Source: Bermanella sp044597725
GTDB lineage: Bacteria; Pseudomonadota; Gammaproteobacteria; Pseudomonadales; Oceanobacteraceae
Reading direction: 5' to 3'
Assembly (NCBI RefSeq): GCF_044597725.1
Contig: NZ_CP139003.1
Location: 3,534,001-3,598,000, forward strand
DNA length: 64,000 bases
Shown here: positions 44,655 to 52,901 of the stretch, piece after piece
How the letters are laid out: each line of letters opens with the position of its first letter
How positions within the stretch are numbered: the first letter of the stretch is position 1
Translations under genes and position numbers: made by a program
Notes under the pieces: model-generated
Seen by the model: only the letters and a program-made list of their open reading frames with translations
Databases searched by the model: none
What the model was told of the DNA's origin: nothing

Positions 44655-45129
44655 TTCAAGTCTCAGTTATGTGTAAATACAGGGAAATCAAAAGATTTAA
44701 TTTGACAGAGATCAGTTACGAGTATAAATCGGTCTCTCATTTACCAAGGTTGTTCATAGTGTAATTGAGCAAATAACATTTCTCCAATAAGATTATTTAA
44801 CCAGATATGGTAGTTTTTTTCTTATTTTTGTGGTAGGAAAATCACCAAGCTAGAAAATATAATGTTTTTCTCCTTAATAAGAGCATCATCAGAATAAAGA
44901 TTACTCATTCCATTCACCGGCCGCCCAGCGCCATTCCCATTCTCCTCATTCAAGAATATGTCAGTTACTTTAAACCCTTACTCTGAGAGTCGATTTATTG
45001 ACTTAGCTAAGCGAAGTGTTAAATCATATATCCACAAAGGATTGTAGTAGTACGATGCTTGATGGTAGTCTACCTTTTGACTTTACAAAACGTTAAAGTC
45101 AATATTTTAATTATAGCCAAGTATTCTTA
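44655..45129. other. 475-bp divergent control region in the DNA-modification cargo
   Basis: AT-rich sequence between the leftward ParB-like gene and the rightward ATPase gene. It must hold both promoters; I see no clear operator, repeat or small gene. Confidence 0.5.
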
Positions 45130-46695
45130 ATGATTATAGATCGAGTTTATGTAGAAAAGTTTAGAGGTTTTAGAGACTCATCCTTTAAATTAGGGAAATA
45201 TGTCACATTGCTGGCAGGCCAAAATGGTACTCAAAAAAGTACTCTGCTCGGTATTTTAACTCAAACATTTACTATACCAACAAAAAATCACCCATTCTCA
45301 ACAGAAAGACCACTTACTGGTGGTACCTATCGCTCTGCATTTCAAGAAAAATTTAGATTATCCCCATTAATGGATGCCCCAGGTACGCATATTTGGTCTC
45401 TATTCTTTAATGACAAGGAAATTCACCCTGATATTGATGAAGATGGTAAATTTTCCATTGAAAGCATCCCCAGAAGAATTAAAGATGAAACAACCGTGAG
45501 ATTTTGGCAAAAAGGTAAAAGGGATGCAGGCAGTGGTTATGTTAATGTGCCAGTAATTTACCTTAGCCTGAACAGGTTAATACCAATTGCAGAAGCGGGT
45601 TCGGTTGTAGAGAAGGATATCCAACTTTCAGAAAAAGAGCAAAAATGGTTTTCTGACAACTACAACCAGATATTGTTGAGCAGCGACGATCTGGAGTCTA
45701 TTGATTACTTAGAAAGCAATAGTAAAAACACAATTGGTGTTTCTACCGATCACTATGACTGGAATTCAAACTCTGCAGGGCAAGATAATTTAGGACGTAT
45801 TTTATTGGCTGTAATTTCATTTATGCGGTTAAAGACAGCATACCCGGAAGACTATAAAGGTGGAATCTTGGCAATTGATGAAATTGACGCAACCCTTTTC
45901 CCCGCTTCTCAGGTTAAACTCCTGGACCGACTTATAAAATTTTGCGCCAAGTCAGGGATTCAGGTTATTGCTACTACCCACTCATTACATTTACTTGAGA
46001 GAGCATTTGAAATTACTAGTCGACATCATCGACAAAATGATGTCAAGACGGTTTTTTTAAAGAAGATAGATAAAAAAATTAAAATAGAAGAAAATCCTTC
46101 ATATCATGGCATAGTTAATAACCTTCGTGTAATGATCAACGGAAAAAAAGCGAAAAAGAAAGTTACGGTTTATACGGAAGATAAACAAACTATGCATTTT
46201 GTTAAAGCGATTATTGGACGGAAATATGATGTTCAATTTGTGGATATTACACTAGGGTGCGCCAACTTGATTCAATTAGGAAAATCCCAAGTTCCTAGTT
46301 TTTCTCACCCAAACTCGATTATAATACTGGACGGAGATGCTAGGACATCCTTGGCGAAAAGTAAATTAAAAAACTATATTTGTTTGCCAGGAGATATGAA
46401 TCCCGAATCACTCCTTGCAGAGTTCTTACACAAACTTTCAGATGAATCCTCTTTTTGGGGGGATAAGGTTGAAGATTATTCTAAGCAAGTTTGTTTTAGG
46501 GACTATAAGCTTGCGGATATAAAATCTAATAGAGATACAGCAAAAAGGTGGTACATACAACAAAATGAATCAGGGGCTTGGGGGTTGTGCGCTAATAATG
46601 TTTATAAGTACTACTTCCAGACTATAGAGAAAGATCTGATTTTATTTAGGGATAAATTTAACAAAGTTTATACTGAGCAAATTAAACACTTATAG
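45130..46695 (+). CDS. AAA/ABC-type ATPase with C-terminal TOPRIM-like region (OLD-like)
   Basis: The 521-residue protein starts IDRVYVEKFRGFRDSSFKLG, as in SMC/OLD-type ATPases. Its Walker A is AGQNGTQKSTLLG, where Gln replaces the usual Gly before Lys. An ABC-like signature is NSAGQDNLGRILL, Walker B is GGILAIDEIDATLFP, and the H-loop is VIATTHSLHLL. From about 345 a TOPRIM-like pattern appears: VTVYTEDKQTM (Glu) and SIIILDGDAR (DxD). This layout matches OLD-type nucleases used in phage defence. It is divergent from the ParB-like and methylase genes, and I infer one functional module. Confidence 0.75.
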   Translation: MIIDRVYVEKFRGFRDSSFKLGKYVTLLAGQNGTQKSTLLGILTQTFTIPTKNHPFSTERPLTGGTYRSAFQEKFRLSPLMDAPGTHIWSLFFNDKEIHPDIDEDGKFSIESIPRRIKDETTVRFWQKGKRDAGSGYVNVPVIYLSLNRLIPIAEAGSVVEKDIQLSEKEQKWFSDNYNQILLSSDDLESIDYLESNSKNTIGVSTDHYDWNSNSAGQDNLGRILLAVISFMRLKTAYPEDYKGGILAIDEIDATLFPASQVKLLDRLIKFCAKSGIQVIATTHSLHLLERAFEITSRHHRQNDVKTVFLKKIDKKIKIEENPSYHGIVNNLRVMINGKKAKKKVTVYTEDKQTMHFVKAIIGRKYDVQFVDITLGCANLIQLGKSQVPSFSHPNSIIILDGDARTSLAKSKLKNYICLPGDMNPESLLAEFLHKLSDESSFWGDKVEDYSKQVCFRDYKLADIKSNRDTAKRWYIQQNESGAWGLCANNVYKYYFQTIEKDLILFRDKFNKVYTEQIKHL

Positions 46696-47038
46696 CGTAG
46701 TGAAGTAGTATTTAAATGTCAGGTGAATCGAAATTAATATCAGGTATCCGCTACATTTCTTAAACCTATAAGTCTCATGAATATTTATTGTAAATATTAG
46801 ACCGTTTAGTTTCTTCTAATGTTGACTTAGACCTCTAATGCCCCTCCTTTTTTATATAATAATATATGTCTGATATTTATAATATTAAAGAAACGCCATG
46901 TAGTTAAATAGATTATAATGAATGCCTATTTAAACATTATAGTCGTCAAAAAAGAGTATTGCTGTAATCCCCAATCTTTAACCTCAGTTAAAGATTGGGG
47001 ATTACAGATCTCCCTGTGTAGTGGCATACAAATTTTTG
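46696..47038. other. 343-bp region between convergent cargo genes
   Basis: AT-rich and non-coding. Its one clear feature is the perfect inverted repeat at 46962-47007. It separates the ATPase from the end of the toxin operon. Confidence 0.6.
46962..47007. repeat. Perfect 21-bp inverted repeat with 4-base loop
   Basis: CTGTAATCCCCAATCTTTAA plus C, then CTCA, then its exact reverse complement. The stem is 21 bp without a mismatch. No T-run follows on either strand, so it is not a classical terminator, although it lies between convergent genes where one is expected. Confidence 0.8.
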
Positions 47039-47575
47039 TCAATAGTATTCATCAATCTTTGATATGAGAATATTAGAAAAAACGGACTGAAGTGGTGTTA
47101 TATCAAACTCTTGGACTCCTGTATAATAGGGCACAAAAGGGGCAAAAACAGCAATTCTGACGTAACTTCTAGAAATATTTGTATATGCACAATTCCACTC
47201 ATACTGACTAGTAAAATAGCACTCAAGTACTCCGGAAAAAGATTGTATTGGAGTTTCTCCACTATAACTCGGAGATTTACTATTCTTATGATACTCAATT
47301 TCAAAATCAAAATTTAGTTTCATTGATATATCAGTTTCTTCATAAAAGTTACATGTACTTTTACTAAGACTTACATCATCTAACTCATGAAAGCTATCTT
47401 TCATTGTTTTAGATCCGAACCGAATACTCTTCTTATACGGTATACTTTCTACAAACTGCTTTTTAATTTCAGTGCATGCTTCGTCTCTAAATCCCGTATT
47501 TTCTGATTCAGCATGAGACTTAAATATAAATACAGAAAAAATTAAGACAAAAATATTAATAGTTAAACGCTTCAT
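47039..47575 (-). CDS. Small exported four-cysteine protein, family member A
   Basis: The 178-residue protein has a signal peptide (INIFVLIFSVFIFKSHA) and GGAG before its ATG. The mature part keeps four spaced cysteines, in ACTEI, STCNF and CYFTSQYEWNC. It shares the Cys-x6-Glu-Trp-x-Cys motif with the proteins at 47977, 54101 and 54929. No known domain is recognised. It is the last gene of the leftward toxin operon. Two disulfides and a periplasmic or secreted life are inferred from the signal peptide and cysteines. Confidence 0.72.
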   Translation of the reverse strand: MKRLTINIFVLIFSVFIFKSHAESENTGFRDEACTEIKKQFVESIPYKKSIRFGSKTMKDSFHELDDVSLSKSTCNFYEETDISMKLNFDFEIEYHKNSKSPSYSGETPIQSFSGVLECYFTSQYEWNCAYTNISRSYVRIAVFAPFVPYYTGVQEFDITPLQSVFSNILISKIDEYY

Positions 47576-47976
47576 TTTTACTCCATTTTAATAATAAAAA
47601 TATTTCTTTTCGATCTTAAAATTTTACTAGATCGAAAAAAACAAACAACACTTAAAATATCTAAATTGACTAAACATTTTAGTCAAACTAGTAGCTTCTC
47701 AATATTATAATAAAATATTATTTTATAGTGAAATAATATAATAAACTTAATTAGTACAATATTAATTAAAAATAACTAGTCTTTCGATCATACTATTAAA
47801 ATTTAAAAATTTAAAAATTTAAAAATTTAAAAATTTAAAAATTTAAAAATTTAAAAATAGAAAAAATATAAAATCATATTATTAAGAAATTAACTTCATT
47901 TGCTTAGCAAAAAGACGAAACCGACAATCGAGTCCAAAATAAATAGCTCTTTATGATCGCCATATTTTATTGATTA
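47576..47976. other. 401-bp AT-rich spacer with an 8-bp tandem repeat
   Basis: It holds no gene. From 47797 to 47858 it consists of the tandem repeat listed separately. The stretch should contain a promoter or leader for the leftward gene at 47039. Confidence 0.6.
47797..47858. repeat. Tandem repeat of an 8-bp unit (about 7.5 copies of AAAATTTA)
   Basis: A near-perfect microsatellite lying some 220 bp upstream of the leftward four-cysteine gene. Such tracts change copy number by slippage. Here it would alter spacing in an upstream region rather than a reading frame. Confidence 0.85.
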
Positions 47977-48480
47977 TTATATTTTAGACACCGAAGCGGA
48001 AGCGCGATCAAACAGCTCCTTGTAAAGCTGCTTTCTTAATAATTCATTTACATCACTTAACTCTTTGAATCTATAGCCTTGGTTACTAACACCACAATGC
48101 CATTCATTTGATATCGAATTGATACATTTAATACCAACTGATAAGTCCGAAGAATTGCTAACATTTTCAACATCAAGGTTCGATTTAGAGGTATCATCCT
48201 CATCAGATTCTTGATTATTGATTAACAAATCGATTTGGTAAACAGAATAACTGGTTCTCTCTACTGAACAGGCTTTAAACTTTTCATAGTTATAATCACA
48301 GCCCTTTAAATCCAGAGATTTTTGACTACTGGAACAGTAAAAATCATCGATTTTATTTTTTAAATCAGTTACTTCATTGCAAATATACTCTTCCTGTTTT
48401 TTAGTAACGGGGGCATAATCAAACCCTGCATTCACATTAAAACTAAAGGTCAAAAATAAAAAAAATATCAGGTTCTTCAT
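47977..48480 (-). CDS. Small exported cysteine-rich protein, diverged family member
   Basis: The 167-residue protein has a signal peptide (KNLIFFLFLTFSFNVNA) and AAGAGAA before its ATG. Its C-terminal CINSISNEWHC keeps the Cys-x6-Glu-Trp-x-Cys pattern of the neighbouring exported proteins, although the rest has drifted. Additional cysteines (EYICNE, DFYCSS, GCDYN, KACSVE) exceed those of its relatives. It is downstream of the immunity genes, in the same operon. No known family. Confidence 0.68.
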   Translation of the reverse strand: MKNLIFFLFLTFSFNVNAGFDYAPVTKKQEEYICNEVTDLKNKIDDFYCSSSQKSLDLKGCDYNYEKFKACSVERTSYSVYQIDLLINNQESDEDDTSKSNLDVENVSNSSDLSVGIKCINSISNEWHCGVSNQGYRFKELSDVNELLRKQLYKELFDRASASVSKI

Positions 48481-48546
48481 AAATTCTCTTTAAAATAATT
48501 AAGACATAACAATATAACAAGTAATAGATTTGTCAGGCTATAATTA

Positions 48547-48843
48547 TCACGGTAATTTAATTTCCATTTTACCTTCATTGTCAATGGAGAATTCAATCAC
48601 ATTACCGTGTTTCAAGTTGCTATAATGGTCCTCAAGTAAAAAACTAGCCGCATTCATCGGCGCAATAAAATTGATTGGCGTATATTCATGCGAGGTACCG
48701 TCATCAGATACATAAAAATATAATGCTTCTTTAGTGTTTCCTAGACATTTAAACGAAATCGATACTGACTTCCAACCGGAAGGTAAATCCTCTGTTGCCG
48801 TATCATAAATACACTGCAATAGTTCATTCTCTGTGTGTTCCAA
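48547..48843 (-). CDS. Second YezG-like immunity protein
   Basis: I place the start at the TTG at 48843, which has GGAGG five bases upstream; the frame is open to a TTG at 48855 that lacks a ribosome site and overlaps this one. The product of about 98 residues has no signal peptide. It shares with its neighbour at 48883 the order of an N-terminal helix, a DLPSGWKSVSISF strand and a YFYVSDDG strand, as in the YezG (DUF600) immunity family for NS_2-type nuclease toxins. It may protect against a related toxin no longer encoded here. Confidence 0.6.
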   Translation of the reverse strand: MEHTENELLQCIYDTATEDLPSGWKSVSISFKCLGNTKEALYFYVSDDGTSHEYTPINFIAPMNAASFLLEDHYSNLKHGNVIEFSIDNEGKMEIKLP

Positions 48844-48882
48844 AAATACCTCCAAACTTATTATAAGTGCACGTCTATTATA

Positions 48883-49194
48883 TTAGTTGCCATCGAAAAG
48901 ATCTGGGTAATCCTCTATAAAGCGATATTCCATATTTTTTTCTTTATCAAAAACAATCTCTATCTGAGGATATTTTTTAATGTCAATATCTCCCTTAATT
49001 GAGTCATAAAAGTCGAGAAGATCAAATCCTCCATATGCTTTTTCTATCCAATCGTTACTAGACTCGACTTTATAATATGTATTTAGTTGATCCATTCCAT
49101 CCTCATGCTGGAATAAGACCTTTAACTTAACCCAGCCATCAGGGGCTGGTGCAGCCAACAATGGATAAACTGCCTTCAACTTTTCATCGAACAT
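48883..49194 (-). CDS. YezG-like immunity protein for the nuclease toxin
   Basis: The 103-residue cytoplasmic protein begins 1 bp after the toxin stop codon. Its ribosome site (GGGAGGA) is formed by the last two Gly codons of the toxin, so synthesis is tightly coupled. The sequence (AAPAPDGWVKLKVLFQHEDG, then a TYYKVE strand and an acidic tail) has the small alpha/beta layout of YezG/DUF600 immunity proteins, the known partners of YeeF-type toxins with the same nuclease fold. Position directly behind the toxin makes it the cognate antidote. Confidence 0.68.
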   Translation of the reverse strand: MFDEKLKAVYPLLAAPAPDGWVKLKVLFQHEDGMDQLNTYYKVESSNDWIEKAYGGFDLLDFYDSIKGDIDIKKYPQIEIVFDKEKNMEYRFIEDYPDLFDGN

Positions 49195-49195
49195 A

Positions 49196-51424
49196 CTATC
49201 CTCCCGGTCTATTATAAATACGCTTCCTTTTTTCTACACCATCTATGATATCAGTTACATCGAAAAAGTCAGGTCTCAATGAGTTACCTGTGTAATGTGG
49301 CTGAACTTTGATACTGACATTAGAACCTGACTTTATTGCTTCAGCCCATTTCATTTCAAGCCTTCCAAACGCACCACCATCGTGAGCATTACTGTTTAGT
49401 CTTTTATCCATGGGAACTAAGTTTATGAGCTCACCGGCCCCCTCGAATCTTGAACCCCATAAATGTCCCCCAACATCAGTTTTAAGACGATATTCACCTC
49501 CTGCTTTCTTCTGCATCCCACCGTGGCGATCTGCCGCTTTCAATTTCAAATTACTTGCTTCCACTAACTTAGTACGGCCAAGATGATCAGTCTGGAATGA
49601 TCCGTTATTAACCTTGTATATACTATTTCTTTTTGGGCTATTTAGGGGTTTGTTCCATGCTCCTTTTTTACCTGCCTCAAACTTTCCTGGGTAAATGCGA
49701 TTTTCTTTCAGTACCTTATCAACGACAGATCCGGTTGGACATGGATTAACGATACTAGCGTTTGCGGTGCCCATGCTAGACGAAACAGCCATATAAGCTA
49801 TGTATTTTGCCCACTCTTCGATACTTTGAGGATGAGTTAAGGGCATGTTTTTAGCGCATGGCCCTTGTACATATTTACTAAAGCTACGGTCTGAGTTTTG
49901 AATTACTTTTATAAGATCATCTGCACTCGAAACGCCTCGTTCAGACATAGTAGTCAACGCTTTTGCTACTTTGGTCACAACCTTAGTGGCACCTGATAAT
50001 GCTGCTGGTGCAAATAGGGTTCCTAGCATAATAGCCCTATCAGTGTCATCCACGTCTTCGCCGGTAATTGGATTTACACCAGTAACGATTGAGGTAACAT
50101 CCTTTATAAACGAAACACCTGGAACAAAATCCAATGTGGAATCGAGCATAGAAAGCGCGCCATTTAGATAAGCATCACCTTCTACATTTCTATCTTCAGA
50201 GTAGGCTTGATCAGCTTGTTCAATACCAATTTCGCTTAACTCATATGCATGTTTTACATTTTCGGAAGTAGAGTTACCTACATAGTCCTCTAGTGACTTA
50301 TGGTAGTTCAAGGCATTAACTAAATCACTATACTTTGGATGACTTTTAGGTGTTTTTAACTGAGTACCATCAGGGAGAACATCTATTTCGAGATCATTTT
50401 CATTGCTAATTAGGTGTTCATAATCAATGGAAAGGTCAGATACAGCATTTTCTATGCCTAGATTTTGGATTATTGCATCTGATAACTCATTGTGGTTTTG
50501 TATAGCTTGAGATGTCTCTTCAATAGCCGCCGTGATTCGAGAATCAAGTACCAGCCCATGACTTTCAAAACTCGATACATAGCTATCACTACTATTTAAC
50601 AATGTTTCCGTCTGTTCTTTTAAAGACTCCAAATTGGCCGTTCTATCTTCCCTAATAGCCTTTTGATTATTAACTGCTGACTGCTGCCTCTCTGCTTCCA
50701 TTCTCGCATTACTTGCTTGCTGCTTAGCTTGAGTGCGCTCATTTAAAGCCATATTCCGATCAGATATCGAAGCATTTAATGTCTGTAGTGCTTCATTGCG
50801 ACGTGATTCAACTGAGGTAAGCTGACTTTTGGCCGATCTATGCTCAGAATTTAAACTACTTAATCGACCATTTTCAGTTTCAATGTGTGATGCAAGTCTG
50901 GCATTTTCATAATTTTGAGACTCTATCTGTCGGTTGATTGAACTTAATCTAGATAATTGAGAGGCTGTGGCTTTTGGGTCACTTGAATATGAGGTGCCAA
51001 AGCTATTTGTAGAACTATTACCGCGATTTCCTTCTCTCATTGAGAGGTGATAATTATTTCTGCTAACTAAAGAATATGAACCATAGTCAGAACTAACTTC
51101 TACACAGGCAGTCGCGGAACAGCTGTCACCACTATATATTTCTAAATATTGTGCTTTCTCATCACCTTGAAGAAGAGCACTATAGTACTCATGGAGCTCT
51201 TCCAGTAATTCGCGTTTGGAAATTATACTCGAATCAATATAGTGATTTTCAACACTTCCTTTGTCTACAACTGTACCGTAGTCAATCTCACCATCGTTTA
51301 TTTTTATTTCATTTAGTCCATTATAGCTTTCTGATGAAGCATTCGCAGGAAATGCAATTATTGAAAATAAATAAAAAGCTATAGTAAAAGACGATATTAT
51401 CCTTTTTTTCCGTACAAATATCAT
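49196..51424 (-). CDS. Sec-exported coiled-coil polymorphic toxin with C-terminal NS_2 nuclease domain
   Basis: The ATG at 51424 overlaps the stop of the gene before it (ATGA) and has AGGGAA upstream, giving 742 residues. The order is: signal peptide (FYLFSIIAFPANA), a spacer with a Cys pair at about 102-107, a long coiled coil (about 155-290), a helical part, a pre-toxin TG-like segment at about 425-490 (DFVPGVSFIKDVTSIVTGVN), and the toxin head from about 600. The head carries TDHLGRTKLVEASNL, DVGGHLWGSRFEGAGELINL (His at about 654 probably catalytic) and VPMDKRLN, the pattern of the DNA/RNA non-specific endonuclease NS_2 family of LXG and contact-dependent toxins. A signal peptide instead of an LXG, CDI or T6SS leader is unusual. 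Confidence 0.82.
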   Translation of the reverse strand: MIFVRKKRIISSFTIAFYLFSIIAFPANASSESYNGLNEIKINDGEIDYGTVVDKGSVENHYIDSSIISKRELLEELHEYYSALLQGDEKAQYLEIYSGDSCSATACVEVSSDYGSYSLVSRNNYHLSMREGNRGNSSTNSFGTSYSSDPKATASQLSRLSSINRQIESQNYENARLASHIETENGRLSSLNSEHRSAKSQLTSVESRRNEALQTLNASISDRNMALNERTQAKQQASNARMEAERQQSAVNNQKAIREDRTANLESLKEQTETLLNSSDSYVSSFESHGLVLDSRITAAIEETSQAIQNHNELSDAIIQNLGIENAVSDLSIDYEHLISNENDLEIDVLPDGTQLKTPKSHPKYSDLVNALNYHKSLEDYVGNSTSENVKHAYELSEIGIEQADQAYSEDRNVEGDAYLNGALSMLDSTLDFVPGVSFIKDVTSIVTGVNPITGEDVDDTDRAIMLGTLFAPAALSGATKVVTKVAKALTTMSERGVSSADDLIKVIQNSDRSFSKYVQGPCAKNMPLTHPQSIEEWAKYIAYMAVSSSMGTANASIVNPCPTGSVVDKVLKENRIYPGKFEAGKKGAWNKPLNSPKRNSIYKVNNGSFQTDHLGRTKLVEASNLKLKAADRHGGMQKKAGGEYRLKTDVGGHLWGSRFEGAGELINLVPMDKRLNSNAHDGGAFGRLEMKWAEAIKSGSNVSIKVQPHYTGNSLRPDFFDVTDIIDGVEKRKRIYNRPGG

Positions 51425-52869
51425 TTTAAGCAATTCCCTTTGAACTCAATAAAACTTCTCTCGTGCTGCGCAGTTTCACTCTCTTCGCCAATAATACCTT
51501 CTGCTATGTCAACACATGCCGAAGTAAATTTGTCTCTATATCGTGACAACATTGTGTCCGTGAAGTAGTTTCTTCTTTCTCTCTGTTGTTCGGAGGTGGA
51601 TACACTCTGATTGATATCGTCAATATCTCGTTCAAGCGAGGATCTAAAGTCACTTATATATGCGGAAATTTCGTTTCTAGTCGAATAACTAACCTTCATA
51701 TCAGATAAATCAGAAAGAATACGACTCGATTTTTGAAGCGTGGACTTAGCGAGCCTTCTCGCATGAATTGGCGATAAATAATATCGATGTAGTTTTCTGT
51801 ATTCAGCTTGATCTTTTGAGAACTGTGCACGTATCTTGCTATATGCTACTAAATCATTATTTGATCTTGATATTTCGTTTATTATTGAAGTCGCATTTTG
51901 TATGTTTGTAGACCTCAAATACTCTTCTACAAGCCTCGTCCACGATAGAATCGTGAAATCTATAAGGTAGATCCTTTTATATTCTTTTTGATAAAGGCTC
52001 GACTTAACTCCATTCGTAAAATAATGAAGATCTTCTAGATAATTATCGGTATCGATAATTATATGCAATAAAGAATCTTTATTATTTGCTTTGAGAAAGG
52101 CAATGCCTCTCTGTTCAGGTAACTTCCTTAGACTAGTATATAATGATTGTAAATCTTTGATTATAGAATCGAGTATGACGTGCGTAGCCTTTTCATTCTC
52201 CCTAACACTTTGATACGAAGGAATTGACGTAGAAAAAAATTCAATTTTTTCCAATGAATTCTTGTATTCATATATAGAATCTATAAGAGAGAAATCAGGC
52301 TTTTTTTCTACAACATGTTCGTTATAACTAGTTAGCCATTGGTTGTGAGCTAAGTCAGAACGCCTATTAAAACTGATTAAATCTACAAACTTTTTATCAA
52401 TCTCTTCTATAGATTCACCAATTCTACTTAATTCTTCATAAAGTAGGTTTAAAGAACTAATCTTTATGTCCTCAGCATCTGTTTCCTTCTTTAGCTCATA
52501 ATTAACTTCGAGTAGTCGTTCCAATTCTCTATCAAGTTCTCTTTTCTGAGCTAAATATTCATTTCTTTCAACTCTAAATTCTGAAGTATCAGATCGAAAT
52601 CGAGCTGCTTCACTATAGTTCTGGCTCTCTTCTTTTCTAAACCTATCAGTTTCACTCCGAGCGACATTCATTTTATTTTTAGAATTAGTAATTTCGTTAC
52701 TTACGCGTTCTATTTCAGATTGCACCGTTTGCAACGTTACTGACAATCTAGAGTTTTCATATCTAGCCGAAATCAAAGTTGACTCAGCTCTACTTATATC
52801 CGAACCTATACTTGCATTCGAATCTACACTGAATACCAAGAATAAAGAGATGAGAGAAATATATTTCAT
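51421..52869 (-). CDS. Exported coiled-coil protein related to the toxin N-terminal half
   Basis: The 482-residue protein has a signal peptide (ISLFLVFSVDSNA) and AGGAA before its ATG. A coiled coil spans about 25-135. SARYENSRLSVTLQ resembles SQNYENARLASHIE in the downstream toxin, and the helical part after it also looks alike, so the two are probably paralogues. This one has no pre-toxin or nuclease domain. It could pair with the toxin through the coiled coils as carrier, structural partner or delivery tip. Translation is coupled to the toxin by a 4-bp overlap. No named family recognised. Confidence 0.68.
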   Translation of the reverse strand: MKYISLISLFLVFSVDSNASIGSDISRAESTLISARYENSRLSVTLQTVQSEIERVSNEITNSKNKMNVARSETDRFRKEESQNYSEAARFRSDTSEFRVERNEYLAQKRELDRELERLLEVNYELKKETDAEDIKISSLNLLYEELSRIGESIEEIDKKFVDLISFNRRSDLAHNQWLTSYNEHVVEKKPDFSLIDSIYEYKNSLEKIEFFSTSIPSYQSVRENEKATHVILDSIIKDLQSLYTSLRKLPEQRGIAFLKANNKDSLLHIIIDTDNYLEDLHYFTNGVKSSLYQKEYKRIYLIDFTILSWTRLVEEYLRSTNIQNATSIINEISRSNNDLVAYSKIRAQFSKDQAEYRKLHRYYLSPIHARRLAKSTLQKSSRILSDLSDMKVSYSTRNEISAYISDFRSSLERDIDDINQSVSTSEQQRERRNYFTDTMLSRYRDKFTSACVDIAEGIIGEESETAQHERSFIEFKGNCLK

Positions 52870-52901
52870 ACAATTCCTAAACTAAAAATTTTCTTTTTTG
52901 A

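Noticed and set aside
47797..47858. CRISPR array
   Set aside because: The units are 8 bp, adjacent and without spacers; this is a microsatellite.
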